From Siphonodentalium dalli (Eukaryota > Mollusca > Scaphopoda > Gadilida > Siphonodentaliidae): a stretch of DNA of 64,000 bases. Below are positions 1 to 13,252 of the stretch, one piece after another (position 1 is the stretch's first letter; each line of letters opens with the position of its first letter). The notes beneath the pieces are model-generated. The model saw only the letters and a program-made list of their open reading frames with translations, searched no databases and was not told the DNA's origin. The position numbers were made by a program, and so were the translations under genes. The stretch covers positions 209,230,151 through 209,294,150 of the forward strand of contig CP136065.1 in assembly GCA_032622095.1 (NCBI GenBank). Reading direction: 5' to 3'.

Positions 1-20
1 ATCTATCTATCTATCTATCT
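1..20. repeat. (ATCT)5 microsatellite
   Basis: Five perfect ATCT units at the window edge; the array probably continues outside the window. Confidence 0.9.
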
Positions 21-1424
21 GTGTACGTGGAGACAGCGATCAGGCCGGCGTAACAGTCGACTGAACTGTGCCTTGCAGTTTTTTTTCTTCAGAGTTGTGT
101 ACAGCTAAAAGGATATACCGCTAATTATGCAAGTAAATTGTTATCCGCCCGTCTAAAATGGTGGGCCATTCAATGTTATTTATCGTTGGTTCAAGAGGGA
201 CCTACTGGTGTTGAAGATATAGTACGTAGTTTGAAGGAATGGTTTTCAGAACATGCTAATTTAGAAATTTCCGGAATTGGCAAGTAATATCCGAAGCCTA
301 ACTTATGAAGCACATCCTTCGCTCAGTATGGGAGCAGTCAGTGAGATAGCAAACTATTACTTTGTAGAAAGTATAAATGAAAAAGTAATCCAATTACAAT
401 AACGCCGCTGCGGAAACCAAAAACTGAACTTTGGTGCACATGTCATGTAGCACAAGATGAGCCGAGATTCATTCAGAGTAAGAAGAATAAAATGCGATGG
501 TCATAACAATAAGGAAGTGGATGGGGATCTAAAAAGAATACTTGAATAAATTAAAATTAAATAACGCTCTTTAAAAGAAGCGCTCAATAAAATCGCTTCT
601 TTAAAACAAAACCGTCTTTAACATCACTTCGTCATGGAAAAAAAGCTTTTAAAAAACTCTTTAAAAATGTTAACAGTGTCAGCAAACTGAGATCGGATCT
701 CAAGATATATAACGACCAGACCTTGTTAAAGATGTTTACACTCCAACGCATAACATTGTAAGGATCAGTTGCATAAACACATCTGAGATAGAAGAAACAT
801 AGCCCTATACAGTAATGCTCTAAGTAATCGACCTCTTAACCACAGCAGAATTATGGGTAATCTTTCAGGATTTAGTCGGAAATATGGCTTGTTGCCATTC
901 ATCGGAAAGCTCTCGTATATCATTGACAGAACAACGCCAATCGTGCAATTTTGATTAAATTCATAATAGGTTCTCCAGTCAGGACCATACTAAATATTCC
1001 GACATTCATAGTATTATGATTCTACGTGTATACAATTTGGATTAGCTGTCCATGGGATTATAGAATAGTTTTAGCCGCTATGCCATTATAACGCCAATTT
1101 CAGTTTTCGGGGTGAGCAACTTACATATATATACTGACGCACGAATCAACTTTGCCTTTTGCGTGCATCGCAGATGTTCGCTATATATGATATGTTTCGT
1201 CGACCCTTTAAAATGGCCACACCGGTTGTAGCATTAGTTGAGTTAATACATCCAGTCAGAAATTCCTGTTTATTTATTGCTTTCTTTAACATTACACGGG
1301 TTGCTGTCCTTAATTTGTTTCGCCGTCTGCTCACATACGATCAGCAGACCATAATTGAAACACGAGCAGTGTCCCTAATCATCTCCGGGAATACTCCCCA
1401 GAATTATAAGCAGGCAGAAACATA
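21..1424. other. No gene recognised
   Basis: The open frames here are short and overlap on both strands (for example at 1159-1425), with no domain I recognise. The only local structure seen is a weak hairpin at 570-606, where TTTAAAAGAAGCG faces CGCTTCTTTAAA across an 11-base loop. Confidence 0.5.
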
Positions 1425-4400
1425 ACCTCATATTCACATCATTGGGCATTATTGTCGAGACAACTCCACCCATGCTTACAGTTGAGTTGGAAATACTGAG
1501 GTGAAGTAATTACCTTACATCTCATGCAAGAAATTGTTTTCCAAATCCAAGATGGCGGCCACGTACTTTCTTACGATGGGCGTTATTGTTTCGCGATTTT
1601 TATCGACCATTACATGTTGATATGGAATAGTGACATGAAGTATTCATTAGGGTTTGACAATTGATACTCACAGCGAAGATCGCTGCTAAATTGGCGGCTA
1701 GAAATTGAAAAGAAATCGATATTTTCACATATTAATTTCAACTTTTTGTCATAATATCGGTATGTATGGACGAAACTGTACATAAACCATCTACTAGTTC
1801 AACTTAAAGGTATCAAAACGCATAATATATCTCGTATCCTTCTGGAAAGTTGAAAAACCACAATTAATATCGCGATGTGGCATTTCGAAATCCATTCTCC
1901 ACTTAGCGCCGATAATGGCCGTAAGTGTAGGTGCGCAGAATAGTTATATAAGAACAATTACCAGATAACAGATTCTGATTTGCCACGTCACGTCCATAAT
2001 TATCTGGACCAGCTTCCATGTCTTTGTCTGATAAATCTAGGTCGCTCACACCGACAAAGTATTCACCACTTCCTGGGAGTAGGGTCCCTCTAATCATAAC
2101 GTTTCAAACAATTCATTTTCCGGTGTCTAGCTTACGATTTTAAATATTTGCTAAATATGATATTTGTGCGTCATCTTGAACTAGGAAGGCATATGACCGA
2201 TGAGTATACAAGCTTACAGAAGGTCATCTCTATGTATGTGTCTCATACCCGGGACCCCATGGGGATAACGACATGTACACCTGGCGAACCAGTTAGCTAG
2301 TCACTTCTCAATAGATGGTTCGTCAACTCACAAACTCAGCGAACGAATTGGCATATGTGGACAACTTCGACAGTGTTTGGAATGTTGCTAGCTGTCTCAT
2401 TCCCTTGGACAGATGTATATCTGCTAAGGAGAAGACCATAATGTACAGACTACCCACACTTCTTGACCATGATCCGAAGCAAACTGTGTGACGCCCCGCA
2501 GTTGTCTCGTCGAATATCTCCCAGCAGAGAAGAACAATGCTCGCGGTGCTAGTTTGTGGACATGCGCCATGATAGTGGGAATGAAATGGGCCACGGTATA
2601 CACCACCCCTACACCTGGTGCATGTTTAAGATATAGAATGTCATGCGTGTCGGTTTATTTGGTGTGGTAAGATTGTATTTCCACATCCGTTTCGAAGCCT
2701 TTCTGATTCAACTACGTACATTTTTGTCTGGATAATACTATGCTAGCCTCCCTCAAAACAGTCGGATGGACTAAAGGATAATGTCTTTATAGCATGAATG
2801 TATGCGTGTTTTGTTATCCTCTCTCAGGGTTAGTGTCAGTATGTGGGTGGAATTATTCAAGGAAATGTCAGGAACTGTGGTGCATTTATTTCACTATGTA
2901 TTTAAAGAACTATTTATAGTCTCGATGGCAATGGCTGTGGACGTTGGGGAACGCGACCTTTATGATCATATAGCTTTATATATATATAACTTTAGAATAT
3001 AGTAGTTAATGTCTCATGCAGGAAAATGGTCGCAATGGTGAAATCACTTGGTGTACCAACGTTTGTTGAACTGAATGCAAGAGCTCATCAACGTAACATT
3101 CCTCTTGATGTTCTTCGCGTTGAACATTTCACCCTTTTGTTGATGGCATTTGTACTTTCTTGAACCATACCACCCAGCGTGAGTATGAAATATCAACCAA
3201 CTATCAAAGGTATCGCCTTTAAGATTACACCCCAGTCTTGGTGGTGCTTATACAGCAGTAGTCAATGGCACACGCCTGGTCCAGTTGTTTAAGAACGCCT
3301 TCCAAACGGATGGGAACATACAATCTTAGCATACAAGGAAAGCAAAGCCACACATGAGATCCTGTCTGAATCTAAACCATAACAAAATAAGGGGCGGTGC
3401 AGTCATGGTCCAATTTCATTTCGACTATCATGACACATACCCACAAACTAACACCGTGTGTATTGTCATCATCTGCTTGGATCTGTTCGGTGAGACGATT
3501 GCTGGACGCCAACAAGCTTGTTCTTATGATCATGTTCAAGGAGTTTGGGTATATTATGCATTATTGTCTTCTACGCCTTAGCAGAAATGCATCCGTCAAA
3601 TGTCGGGTTTTCAACATTCGAAGCCATATACAGAAGTTGTCCGGGTACGTCAGTGCATTAGATGAGTATGTGAATTGATTAACCATATATTGAGAAGTGG
3701 CTGTTTGGGAAGATCCCCAGGTGTACACGTTGTTATCCCCATTAGGTCACCAAAGCTGACAATACGCAGATAGATCCTTCTGAAAGCTAGTATACGCATC
3801 GACGAATACCTTTCTAGTGTATTACACAAGACGACGCCTATACCCCATATGTAGCATCTCAATTATACCATAAGCTATACCACGAATGAAGCTCGCTAAG
3901 AATTCCAAGCTTTCGAAAAAAACACGTGAGCTGCACACCGGCATATGTATTGGTTGAAACATTCCCATTAGTGGCACCCTTCTACAAAGAAGTGTAGTAA
4001 ACTGTTGTTGTGAGTGAGATAGATTAATCTGAAGAAGAGACGGAAACGGGTCTAGATAATGCTGAATCTGGCAATTCAGAATAAGCTCAGGTACTGTTGT
4101 TTTGATTCTTGGAAGTCATAATATGACTATTCGGCGCACCTATATACGGTTACGGCCAGTATGAGCCCTTAGTGGAGAATGGATTTTGAAATGCCACATC
4201 GCGATTGTGGGTTTTCGTCCTTCCAAACGGCTACGACTTACATTGGAACTAATAGATGGCTTATATTATGTACCGTTTCGTCTATACAAATCGATATTAT
4301 GAGAAAAAGTTGAAATTAGTAAGTGATAATATCGGCTTCTTTTCAATTTCTGGCCGCCAGTTTGGCCGCCATATTGACTGTGAGTATCATTTGCCAAACC

Positions 4401-4653
4401 CCAATGAATAATTCATACATATCAACATGTAATGGTGGGTAGAAATCGCGAAACAATAACGCCCATCCTAAGAAAGTAAAGGAATGTAGGCGTATTTTCA
4501 AATTTCGGTCGCCATTTTGGCCGCCATCTTCGATTTGGAAAACCATTTCTTACATGAGATGTAAGGTAATTACTTCACCTCAGTATTTCCAACTCAACTG
4601 TACGCATGGATGGAGTTGTCTCGACAATAATGCCCAATGATGTGAATATGAGG
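1425..4653. mobile_element. Foldback element P1, 3.2 kb imperfect palindrome
   Basis: The left arm from 1425 matches the reverse complement of the right arm ending at 4653 in a collinear series. Paired anchors are 1427-1530 with 4552-4652, 1577-1600 with 4443-4468, 1861-1945 with 4115-4200, 2258-2283 with 3719-3742, 2424-2606 with 3397-3581, and 2640-2700 with 3305-3360. The symmetry centre lies near 2995-3030, in AT-rich sequence. Divergence is high (many substitutions and indels), so it is old. Open frames in the two arms look alike only because the DNA is related; no domain was recognised. A foldback transposon is the best class, and an ancient inverted duplication is the alternative. Confidence 0.75.
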
Positions 4654-4654
4654 G

Positions 4655-5400
4655 AATTTCGGTGATTTTTCAAAATCTGGGCGCCATTTTGGATTTGGCG
4701 GACTTTTATTTGGATATGGTACAAGGAAAGTTCTTCCCCTAAGTGTTCCCAACTCACAATAGTAAGTTAAAATCGGCGATTTTCGGCGATTTTTTATTTC
4801 TGGTGGCCATTTTGGCCGCCATCTTGGAATTGGGTAAATATTCCTCAACTCAGGTATAAGAGGAATCCTAGCTCGAGTATCTACTGCACATATATATGCA
4901 TGGGTGTTGTTATAATAGCAATAACATTCATTGATTCGAAACATTACATCGCGTTATTAACGTAGATTCGGCTGTGACCTATTATACCGGCATTTGGAAA
5001 AACGTGATATCGGACAAAAATATCTCGCAATGAATGTATATTATGGTCCCCATGTGTTCGCCAATGACTCCTCTATACGATAAATTTATAACATGACGCA
5101 AAGATGCCAACATTTTCCCACAGAGACAAACGAAAGGTGGTAACATGTAAGAAAAATAGCATATTTTCATTTTTCGGCGGCCATCTTGGCCGCCATATTG
5201 GATTCAGGTGTCGGATTTTTGGCTAATTTGTAAGGGTTGTATATTAGCATAACTAATCGAGCGGAAAACAAGACCGCATGTGCTTTCATCTTTACTATAA
5301 TGGCGATCAAAGAGACCTGGTGCATATAAAAAAAATGGCCGCCATGATGGACGCCATCTTGTCTGGATACTCTGCGGCCACTTTTTTTTCTTGTTAACAA
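4655..5400. repeat. Cluster of ATGGCCGCC / GGCGGCCAT repeats
   Basis: The block contains repeated GGCCGCCATCTTG-like words and their reverse complement, at about 4681, 4801, 5172 and 5335, in AT-rich spacer. The same words occur in the arms of P1 (1549, 4370, 4510) and, as GGCAGCCATCTTGGG, in P2 (7905, 8262, 11228, 11968). This is a dispersed repeat rather than a gene; the overlapping frames are shadows. Confidence 0.6.
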
Positions 5401-5518
5401 GTGAAAAAAATTAGAGGAGACATTAAGAAAGAAAATTAGTGGGGTGAAGTTGAGTCCTGGGGGGTGCAGAGGTCGACCAATATCTCCTGGACTAAGAGGA
5501 TCTCACTTGAGTTTCTAG

Positions 5519-5622
5519 TTTATACGGAATTTATCAACCGAGTTCGCTAAATTCGATTTGAGCCGAGGTTTACCGAGGCTCAAATAGAATTTAGAGGACG
5601 AGGTTGATAAATTACGTATAAA
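5519..5622. repeat. Foldback hairpin, about 44-bp arms
   Basis: The left arm at 5520-5563 (TTATACGGAATTTATCAACC then CGAGTTCGC) pairs with 5578-5621 (GGTTGATAAATTACGTATAA end), with a few mismatches and a 14-base centre. Shorter complementary blocks (TCTCAC / GTGAGA) extend it outwards to about 5498-5640. It may be a small foldback MITE; no coding content is seen. Confidence 0.8.
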
Positions 5623-6620
5623 ATAGGACGAGTGTGAGATACCTTTTATCACATGATCAAATAAACCCGGAGCAACGCGCAATATTCACAGAAAACAACA
5701 ATCATAAACTACAGTGGTCGCAAGTTATTTGAAGAACGCCGTGACGTCATCGCACGCGCTGATATTAAACGTGTCTATTACCGATAATTATGAAACTGCT
5801 TTTATGGCCAAATTATGTGATAAATTCACTTTCAATATAACAACCATGTTGTTTTACATCTTTAATAAAGTAAATACATGTATATTGCACTCATCCATGG
5901 TTCAAATTCATTCATGTGTTGCTGAGTATAAGAAGCTGAGTATTATAGGCCAGGCAAACATGGACATGGGTGTCGCCTCGAGAGGGAATTTATGAGACCT
6001 ACATTTTTGGTTAGCATAAATACTAAATTTTCGGAATCCGTATATTTGATTTGTCAGGTAGGCGGACGTTTTTCTCACCGCGTGGTTTTCTTGAGGCACC
6101 CGATGAAAAAATCGGTTATCTTTTTAATAAAGCCAACATTATTGACAGAGTAGTGATATTCGTCAAATTTTGATACCTGAGAGTGGGGCGATAACCAGAG
6201 TAGGATAATACATGTAACCATTGAATCTCTGAATTGCAGTCATGACGTCATGTGACGTCAAATAATATTTTGGGTGAGACAGATATGACGATTCACATAA
6301 AGCGTTGTCTGTCGTTTCTTTTAAATCATAAAGTAAGACGGGTATGCCGCATTATTTTATACCATGATGGGAAAATACTGCCAATTGGCAATATTTTGAT
6401 ATATAACTTATCGCTACAGGCCGCATTATTTTTTATTAGAGGCAGAAAAATCAACCCTCCCCCTAAAGTTAAGATGTGACATGTTGTGGTATAAGGCACC
6501 CATAACTCACGGTTACATGTCAATAGGCTTAATTAACACAACGGTCGTTGACAGCCTGCTAAAGAATGTAATAATATATAGGTTTCTGTCTACAAACTCG
6601 AACATTAATGTAGATACATA

Positions 6621-6783
6621 TAGGTTATCACCACCATGTGTGTTTCTGAGATCCGTATTCAAGTCGAGCTGCCTTCTCTGGGCAGTCTATCGACGAGTCC
6701 GTAGGACGAGTCGATAGACAGCCCAGAGAAGGCAGCGAGACTTGAATACGGATCTCGGAAACACACAGGGTGATGATAACCAA
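6621..6783. repeat. Near-perfect 163-bp hairpin
   Basis: The arms run from GGTTATCA at 6623 to GTCC at 6700, and back from GGAC at 6704 to TGATGATAACC, with a three-base GTA loop. Only a handful of mismatches occur, including a 2x2 GA/GA internal loop next to the apex (6695-6696 with 6708-6709). It sits in the left arm of P2, with no counterpart seen at the equivalent place in the right arm, so it is probably a later insertion or a locally formed palindrome. Confidence 0.9.
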
Positions 6784-7700
6784 TTTATCTTACAATTCGT
6801 CCCATAAAAATGCAATAAAAGTCAATTTAAAACAGGAACTATTTTATTACGCGCAACACACAACGTACACAATTCTCAGCACGCGACGTTGTGATAAGTC
6901 AAATTCTGAGAAATTCACGTCACTATTCAAATTCACTTTGGCTGGAATCCGATTCAATGAAGAGGCGACGATATTTTCGTTTCATATGTTCGACATAATT
7001 GTCACTTTTAACAGGATAATTGTATTATTTTATGGTGCAATCTCCTTGGATAGTGATAGTGTTGGCGAGATGCATTGCCGGAGATGACTGTCCATTCAGA
7101 GTTTTGGTGAATTTTGAACTTTCCGACACTTCGACAATCGAGTTCTGACTCGCAGTCGCACTAAAATAACCCATTTAGAGGAAATGCAATAAATCACGGA
7201 CTTTTCGTAAGTATTCTGTTTTATATCCTTAACATAAGATAAAATTAATTTGATTTTCCCTTCTGTATTTTATCGAATAAAAATGCGTTCAGTAGCTTTT
7301 GATCAAGACCGTACTGAATTACGGGGAATTCCCTACTTCGCTAAAATAGAAATTGTCCAAATAGTCCGTATTCGTGCGCGCTGTAAACAATGTGTAAACT
7401 TCGTTCCTTTTTCGATTTCCAAACATTTTTGGGTGGTTATTTTGAGCTTTTTGGGCCATGTCTCCACATTTTGTCAACTTTATTGAACTAATTATTGATT
7501 ATTTTACATTCGTAGCACACGAGTATATTATTTTACGACTTTTGGTTGGTTATTTAGACGTTTTGTTTTGAAAACAAGCCAGTTGTCGAAACGCACGTGC
7601 ACCAGCTGTTGCCATCGAAGATATCCTTGTTGCCATCCAGGATACAAGATCGGAAACCGCCTAGTCGTTTTCGCGTGTATTTGATGAAATATAGCTATAT
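6784..7700. other. P2 spacer without recognised gene
   Basis: AT-rich sequence between the hairpin and the inner arm repeats. Frames at 6770-7087 and 7250-7486 are 78-105 codons long without recognisable motifs and are not called as genes. Confidence 0.5.
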
Positions 7701-7704
7701 TGTA

Positions 7705-8340
7705 AGATAAAATATATAATGTACCCCCAGACCAGAAATTTTAATAAATTTAAGAATGTTTCCTAAAAAATTATATAAAACGCATTTTTTTTTATTTTCT
7801 GGAAGGCAAAAAAAGAAAAGTATTAGTAAGGGTGGACATAATTGGTGTATGCGGAAATTTCATTCGCCTTGGATTAAAAAACGACATACTAACCCAAAAT
7901 GGCTGCCAATATGGCAGCCGCAATATAGGTGGAAATTGGGAACTATGTAAGAACGCACAATTACTTACTTAAATGGCTTAACTAACAAAGCGGTGGTTGA
8001 TGAACTGCTAAACAATAGTTTAAGGTATATATCCCGATCTACAAACTCGAACAATAAAGTGAAAATATTACACAATGCACCTCCTGGCCCAAATTTTTTA
8101 TAAAATTTAGGTATTTTTCTCCAAAAATAACCTAAAGCCATTTTTGTCAACTTCTCGGAAGCCATAAAGCGCAGAATGTAGCATGGTGGAGATGTTTGGT
8201 GTGTACGATAATTTAATGTCGTTTTTGGATTACAATATGGCTTACTAACGCCAAAATGGCTGCCAATACGCTGGTCAGAATAAATGGTGAAATATGTCAT
8301 GTTTCACTTTTATCGCCGCCTTTGCCGCGCCATCTAATGT
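7705..8340 (-). repeat. P2 inner arm repeat, two tandem ~320-bp copies
   Basis: The two units (about 7705-8020 and 8030-8340) share, in order, a dinucleotide-poor AT block, TTGGTGTRTRCG-like sequence, CCAAAATGGCTGCCAATA and a GTGAAAT end. They are collinear with each other and inverted relative to 11170-12175. Confidence 0.7.
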
Positions 8341-11169
8341 CTCACACAACCCAAAGTATTATATTCATTGTATCATGTTACTCCGAGATATCATGATGCG
8401 CAATTATATTTAAAATATCTACCAGAATGGTGCCCATTATGACGAATCTTCCATTCATGAGCATTCGTACTTAAGTAATCCGTGTCCCTTGAAATAGTTG
8501 GCAACTTGAGCGAGGTATTTACAGATGAACAGGATTGTTTAAACCGAGTAACAGTAATACAGTTACCTTTGACATAATCAATATGAAATTACTTAAACCC
8601 GACAATATAAGGTCAATCTTTCTCAATGAATATTATTCCAAGTGCTACCAGATATGATGGTACATATGAGGTGGATATGTCGTGGATATCATAATCAAAG
8701 TCTGGGCTAGACGAGGTTGATGCGGGTTCACACCCCGACTTGATTGGGCGAAAATTGGGACCGATTTTAAAGCTAGATGTGAGATGAGGAACATCTCATT
8801 GTGCCATCCGATAAATACATGATCACTTCGATATAAATGATAATTTGTTCACACTCACTGAAGCAACCACATTTGAAGCAATGATTTTGATTCTGAGTCA
8901 GTGCCTCCATTAATCTGTTATATATACAATGTACAATTGCTGTACAATAGCTTCGACCCACAGAAGACGGTCGTTATAGCACAGAATGAATTTTTCCAGA
9001 CCCTAGATCACCATCACCGCTTTCATTGACTAGTGTCCAATAACGCAAAGAAGATGAGATTCAGAAAAAGATTAGTTCAGATTTTGCATCTTTCGAAAAA
9101 TTATCTGATCAGTGATAAACATAAGACAAGTCATGTCCAGAATGAGAATCCCTCCTGTGTGTCTAACTTAATTGTGCAGTTTCTGTTGAACAAGATCGCC
9201 ACGAAGGACCGTTTTATTTGCAATATATGAACGCGATAACCTTCGGAAATATCAAATGTTGTTTCCAAATTGTTGAAAAAGTAAACTAATGTACGGTATG
9301 TTACATTTGAACTGGCCATATTCAGACCAGTAGACCTGCTGCTGTTGCAAGTACCATTAGTGTTTGAAACGTAAAACCCATGTCATTAACGTATCAATCG
9401 GGTTGTATTCAATATTCGTATTTACCGGCAACACCGGCGGAAAAAATATGGCGAATAATTCCTCGTCCCCATATCGTTCCGATTGAACAAAGACATATGC
9501 ATGTGTTCCTCACACGCTGTTCAGTAAATACTAAGCGACGGCTAACGTGTCTAGTTACTGATTTTGCTCAGCACATTCGGAGTTGTTATGGATGAGTTAT
9601 CGCAGATCAGATTCTGGTCTGCACTAAGTTGTTGCTATATGTCATTTCTGAGATGCTTGTTTTACCCATTTGCACACCAAACACTACCACAATATAATAT
9701 CAGGATACGCACAACACACGGTCCACTCACATCGCGCATAGTGCGATAACTATAGATACATTTGAATTTAACTATAACACATCTGGCGTTATATATGGTC
9801 GGTGGGTGGAATTATAATGGTTTATTCATGAACGGTCATAACCTAAATATGGTATGTTTTCAGACATCCGACCCGCTGGCATCAGCAGGTCCCTAACCGC
9901 ATTACTTTTGGACTTATCTATAAAGTTATTATACACTTCCTGGTATCAACCTGTTTATGTCATGTATACAAATAATTGCAATTGTGGTCCTTTTCATTTT
10001 GTTGTCATAATGAGCTAAAACTTACACTGGGATACCAAAAGTCCAAAATGTATCAGTATACATGATAAAACTCCATGCCAATACTCCGATCTATATGCTG
10101 TTTTCTGAATGTACAGCCTTCCAGAAGTAATCCTACCTACTCATCAGCATAGAAAGATATGGGTAATATGAGTGTTCGTCTAGCATGGGATAACTGTCCA
10201 TATTTGGGGTACCTTGTCTTACAAGCAATTGTTCAGTCACTTCTTGAAATCACGAGGGCTCATGTGGTGACACGGGACTCCAGTACCATACTGTACAGAG
10301 TAAGATACAATCGAAATATATAGGAACATAGTTTAACAGTAACTGTTTTATGTGATTTACCGCATCGCTGGTATTTACGTTATTGGGAATGTCGCCTAGA
10401 GCCTTGACTTTACTTTGCAACTTATCTACTGCTAGTACAAGCAATTAACTCCCACCCGTTAATCAGCTGACAAACTACAATAAGGAAATGTGCGAAAATA
10501 ATGCGGTAAATGTTCGAATACAAAATTCAACGAGTCTATTGCGTGATGATGAAACTGAACGAACCTGTATGATGTGACGGTTTGATAATTTTCTGGATAC
10601 GTCCTCTTGCGGACTGGGCAGCAATTGCTATTGGTCAATGAGATCCATTTATTATTACTTTTAGAACGGTATACACGAGACCCAATGTATCAGTACCTCC
10701 GTTCGTGTAACCACGCCTCGTTGGTGGAGGGTAACTAACGATTCGTATCAACATGAGTTATGTGATGAGATATAATTATATCCGAATTGGTTAATGGGTC
10801 AATTATGTTAATCGCGGTCGCATTTTGTTACAAATAGCCATAGAGAGTGCCAAGTATGCTTAAACGTCGTGTTAGAATTAATATAACCTACAAAATTCCC
10901 TTATTCTTTTCGCAAAGATAGTCAGACAGCCATTTGCCTTAAATCAATCATATTTATTGTGAAATAATTTGCAAGACATGCCACCGATTTCGAAGAACAA
11001 TCTTACTTGAGCGCGAATGAATGCAAAATTTGTCGATACTCTCAATTGTGGATACCAATCTGGTTGTCATTTTAATATAACTGGCCAATGTTACGTCCTA
11101 GTATTGCAAAATTATATGAATATAATAGGACTCTTGGTTTTTATAAAACATTGCATTGCGATGTTGGTG
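8341..11169. other. P2 core, nothing recognised
   Basis: Weak inverted similarity continues from 8341 to about 8500 and from about 10900 to 11169. Frames at 9033-9230, 9380-9749 and 10250-10444 are short and carry no motif that I recognise. Confidence 0.5.
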
Positions 11170-12175
11170 TTATATGCAACATGACAGATTTTACAATTAT
11201 CATCCATATACCGGCAACCGTATTGGCAGCCATCTTGGGGTTAATATGTCATGTAGTAACCGCCGACGGCATGGAATTATCGTACATACAAATTATATTC
11301 ACCCACGCTATATTATTGTCTTTATGCATTTAGAGAAGATGACACAAATAGGTTTTCGATTAGTTTTGGACTAAACTAATTAAATATTTAATCAAAAATT
11401 GGGACCAGGAGGTGCTTTGTGTACCGGTTTCACTTAAATGTTCTAGTCGATGGATCGGGATATATATATTACACACAACTGTATCAGTTTATCTGCTAAT
11501 AAATTGGTTTCCGTAAACTACATATAATTGGCCACAAAATGAGCAGAGTGGGTCTTTTGGTCAGAGTGACGACAATAAAACCTTATGGGCTCTCGCACTA
11601 TGTTGTTTTGAGACATTATTGGCAAACATAAATCATGCACAGCACAAAGAAACAACTTAATGCTGGAAACAGAAACAAGTGCTATCTGGTCCAGACCAGA
11701 TATAATTTCATGGTAAATAGTTGTGTTATTATTAATTTCATGCAATGTCTTTCTTTACAAAACATGTAACATAATATATCTACGGTAGTATACGCCATTT
11801 AATGAAACATGGGGTAATCTTGGTGAAGAAAACCTGATGTTATACAATTTACAAGTCATGCATGATAAATTACCAGTTTATCAACGGCCGTTGTGTTAGT
11901 TAATCTATTTTGGCAAGTAATCGTGCGTTCTTAAAATTTCACAATTCACACCCATATACCGGCCACCATATTGGCAGCCATCTTGGGTTATTAGGCCAGT
12001 TTTTAAACCAAGACGGAACGAAATTACCATATACACTAATTATATTCACCCTTAAAACATTATTCTCATATTTGCCTCCCGCAAGAAGACAAAATGCATT
12101 TTAGATAATATTTTTGGGGAAAAAATCTAAAATTTGTTAAAAAATTGAGTCAGGATGTACATTATGTAATATTGT
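11170..12175 (+). repeat. P2 inner arm repeat, right side
   Basis: Contains the counterparts of the left units: GGCAGCCATCTTGGGG at 11226 and GGCAGCCATCTTGGG at 11968, each preceded by CATATACCGGC. Both are followed by a block ending near GGACCAGGAGGTGC (11402) or its diverged form. About 400 bp between the two units (11480-11890) lacks an obvious left partner. Confidence 0.7.
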
Positions 12176-12552
12176 TACTTTAATGCTCGACTGTGTCAAT
12201 CGAAACATATATATTAGACAATACCTTAGCAGTCCATCAACGGCCGTTGTGTTAATTTCGCAACTTGGCACATAAACGTGCGTTATGTGTGCCTTACACC
12301 ACATCCTGCCGCCTCTCAGCTTTAGGGGGAGGGATGATTTTTCTGCCTTTGATACAAAATAATGCGACCAACAGCGATAAGTGATATATTAGAACGTAGC
12401 TAATTGGCATCATTTTCCCATGGTTTAAATAATTGGGCATAACCATCTTACTTCTGATTTTATAAGAAACGAAAGACAACGCTTTGCGTGAATCGTCATA
12501 TTCTTCTCACACTAAAAATTGTTTGACGTCACATGAGGGTGAATTTGGTGAT

Positions 12553-13252
12553 GCCCGCTCGTATATAGGTGGTACCCACCCACATCCCCATCCCGCCTCT
12601 CATAGTATCTTATGCGGCGCAGGCGCTCCTATATAGGTGGTACCCACCCACCCCCATCCCGCCTCCCATAGTATCTTATGCTCCGCAGGCGCTCGTATGT
12701 AGGTGGTACCCACCCACCTCCCCATCCCGCCTCCCATAGTATTTTATGCGCCGCAGGCGCTCCTATATAGGTAGTACCCACCCACCTCCCCACCCCGCCT
12801 ACCATATTATCTTATGCGCCGCAGGCGCTCGTATATAGGTGGTACACACCCACCTCCCCATCCGGCCTCCCATATTATCTTATGCTCCGCAGGCGCTCGT
12901 ATGTAGGTTGTACCCACCCACCTCCCCATCCCGCCTTCCATAGTATCTTATGCGCCGCATGCGCTCGTATATAGGTGGTGCCAACCCACCTCCCCATCCC
13001 GCCTCCCATGGTATATTATGCGCCGCAGGCGCTCGTTTATAGGTGGTGCCCACCCACCTCCCCATCCCGCCTCCCATAGTATTTTATGCGCCGCAGGCGC
13101 TCGTATATAGGTAGTACCCACCCACCTCCCCATCCCGCCTCCCATAGTATCTTATGCGCCGCAGGCGCTCGTATATAGGTGGTACACACCCACCTCCCCA
13201 TCCCGCCTCCCATAGTATCTTATGCGCTGCAGGTGCTCGTTTATAGGTGGTA
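12553..13252. repeat. 68-bp minisatellite, about 10 copies
   Basis: The GC-rich unit contains GCGCCGCAGGCGCTCGTATA, GGTGGTACCCACCCACC and CATCCCGCCTCCCATAGTAT. The CAGGCGCTC word recurs every 66-68 bp. It interrupts the right arm of P2 between CACATGA (about 12535) and GACTGTCATTC (13254); the left arm is continuous at the same point (about 6238-6256). The long minus-strand frames over it come from the repeat and carry no protein signal. Confidence 0.93.

Noticed and set aside
6243-6260. Two TGACGTCA (CRE) palindromes 10 bp apart
   Set aside because: They lie inside a foldback arm with no gene nearby; an 8-bp motif is weak evidence on its own.
6688-6714. Hammerhead ribozyme at the hairpin apex
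   Set aside because: The stem II-like GTCC-GTA-GGAC and tandem GA are present, but the CUGANGA box is altered, the GAAA box reads GAG, and the flanks pair with each other instead of forming separate stems I and III.
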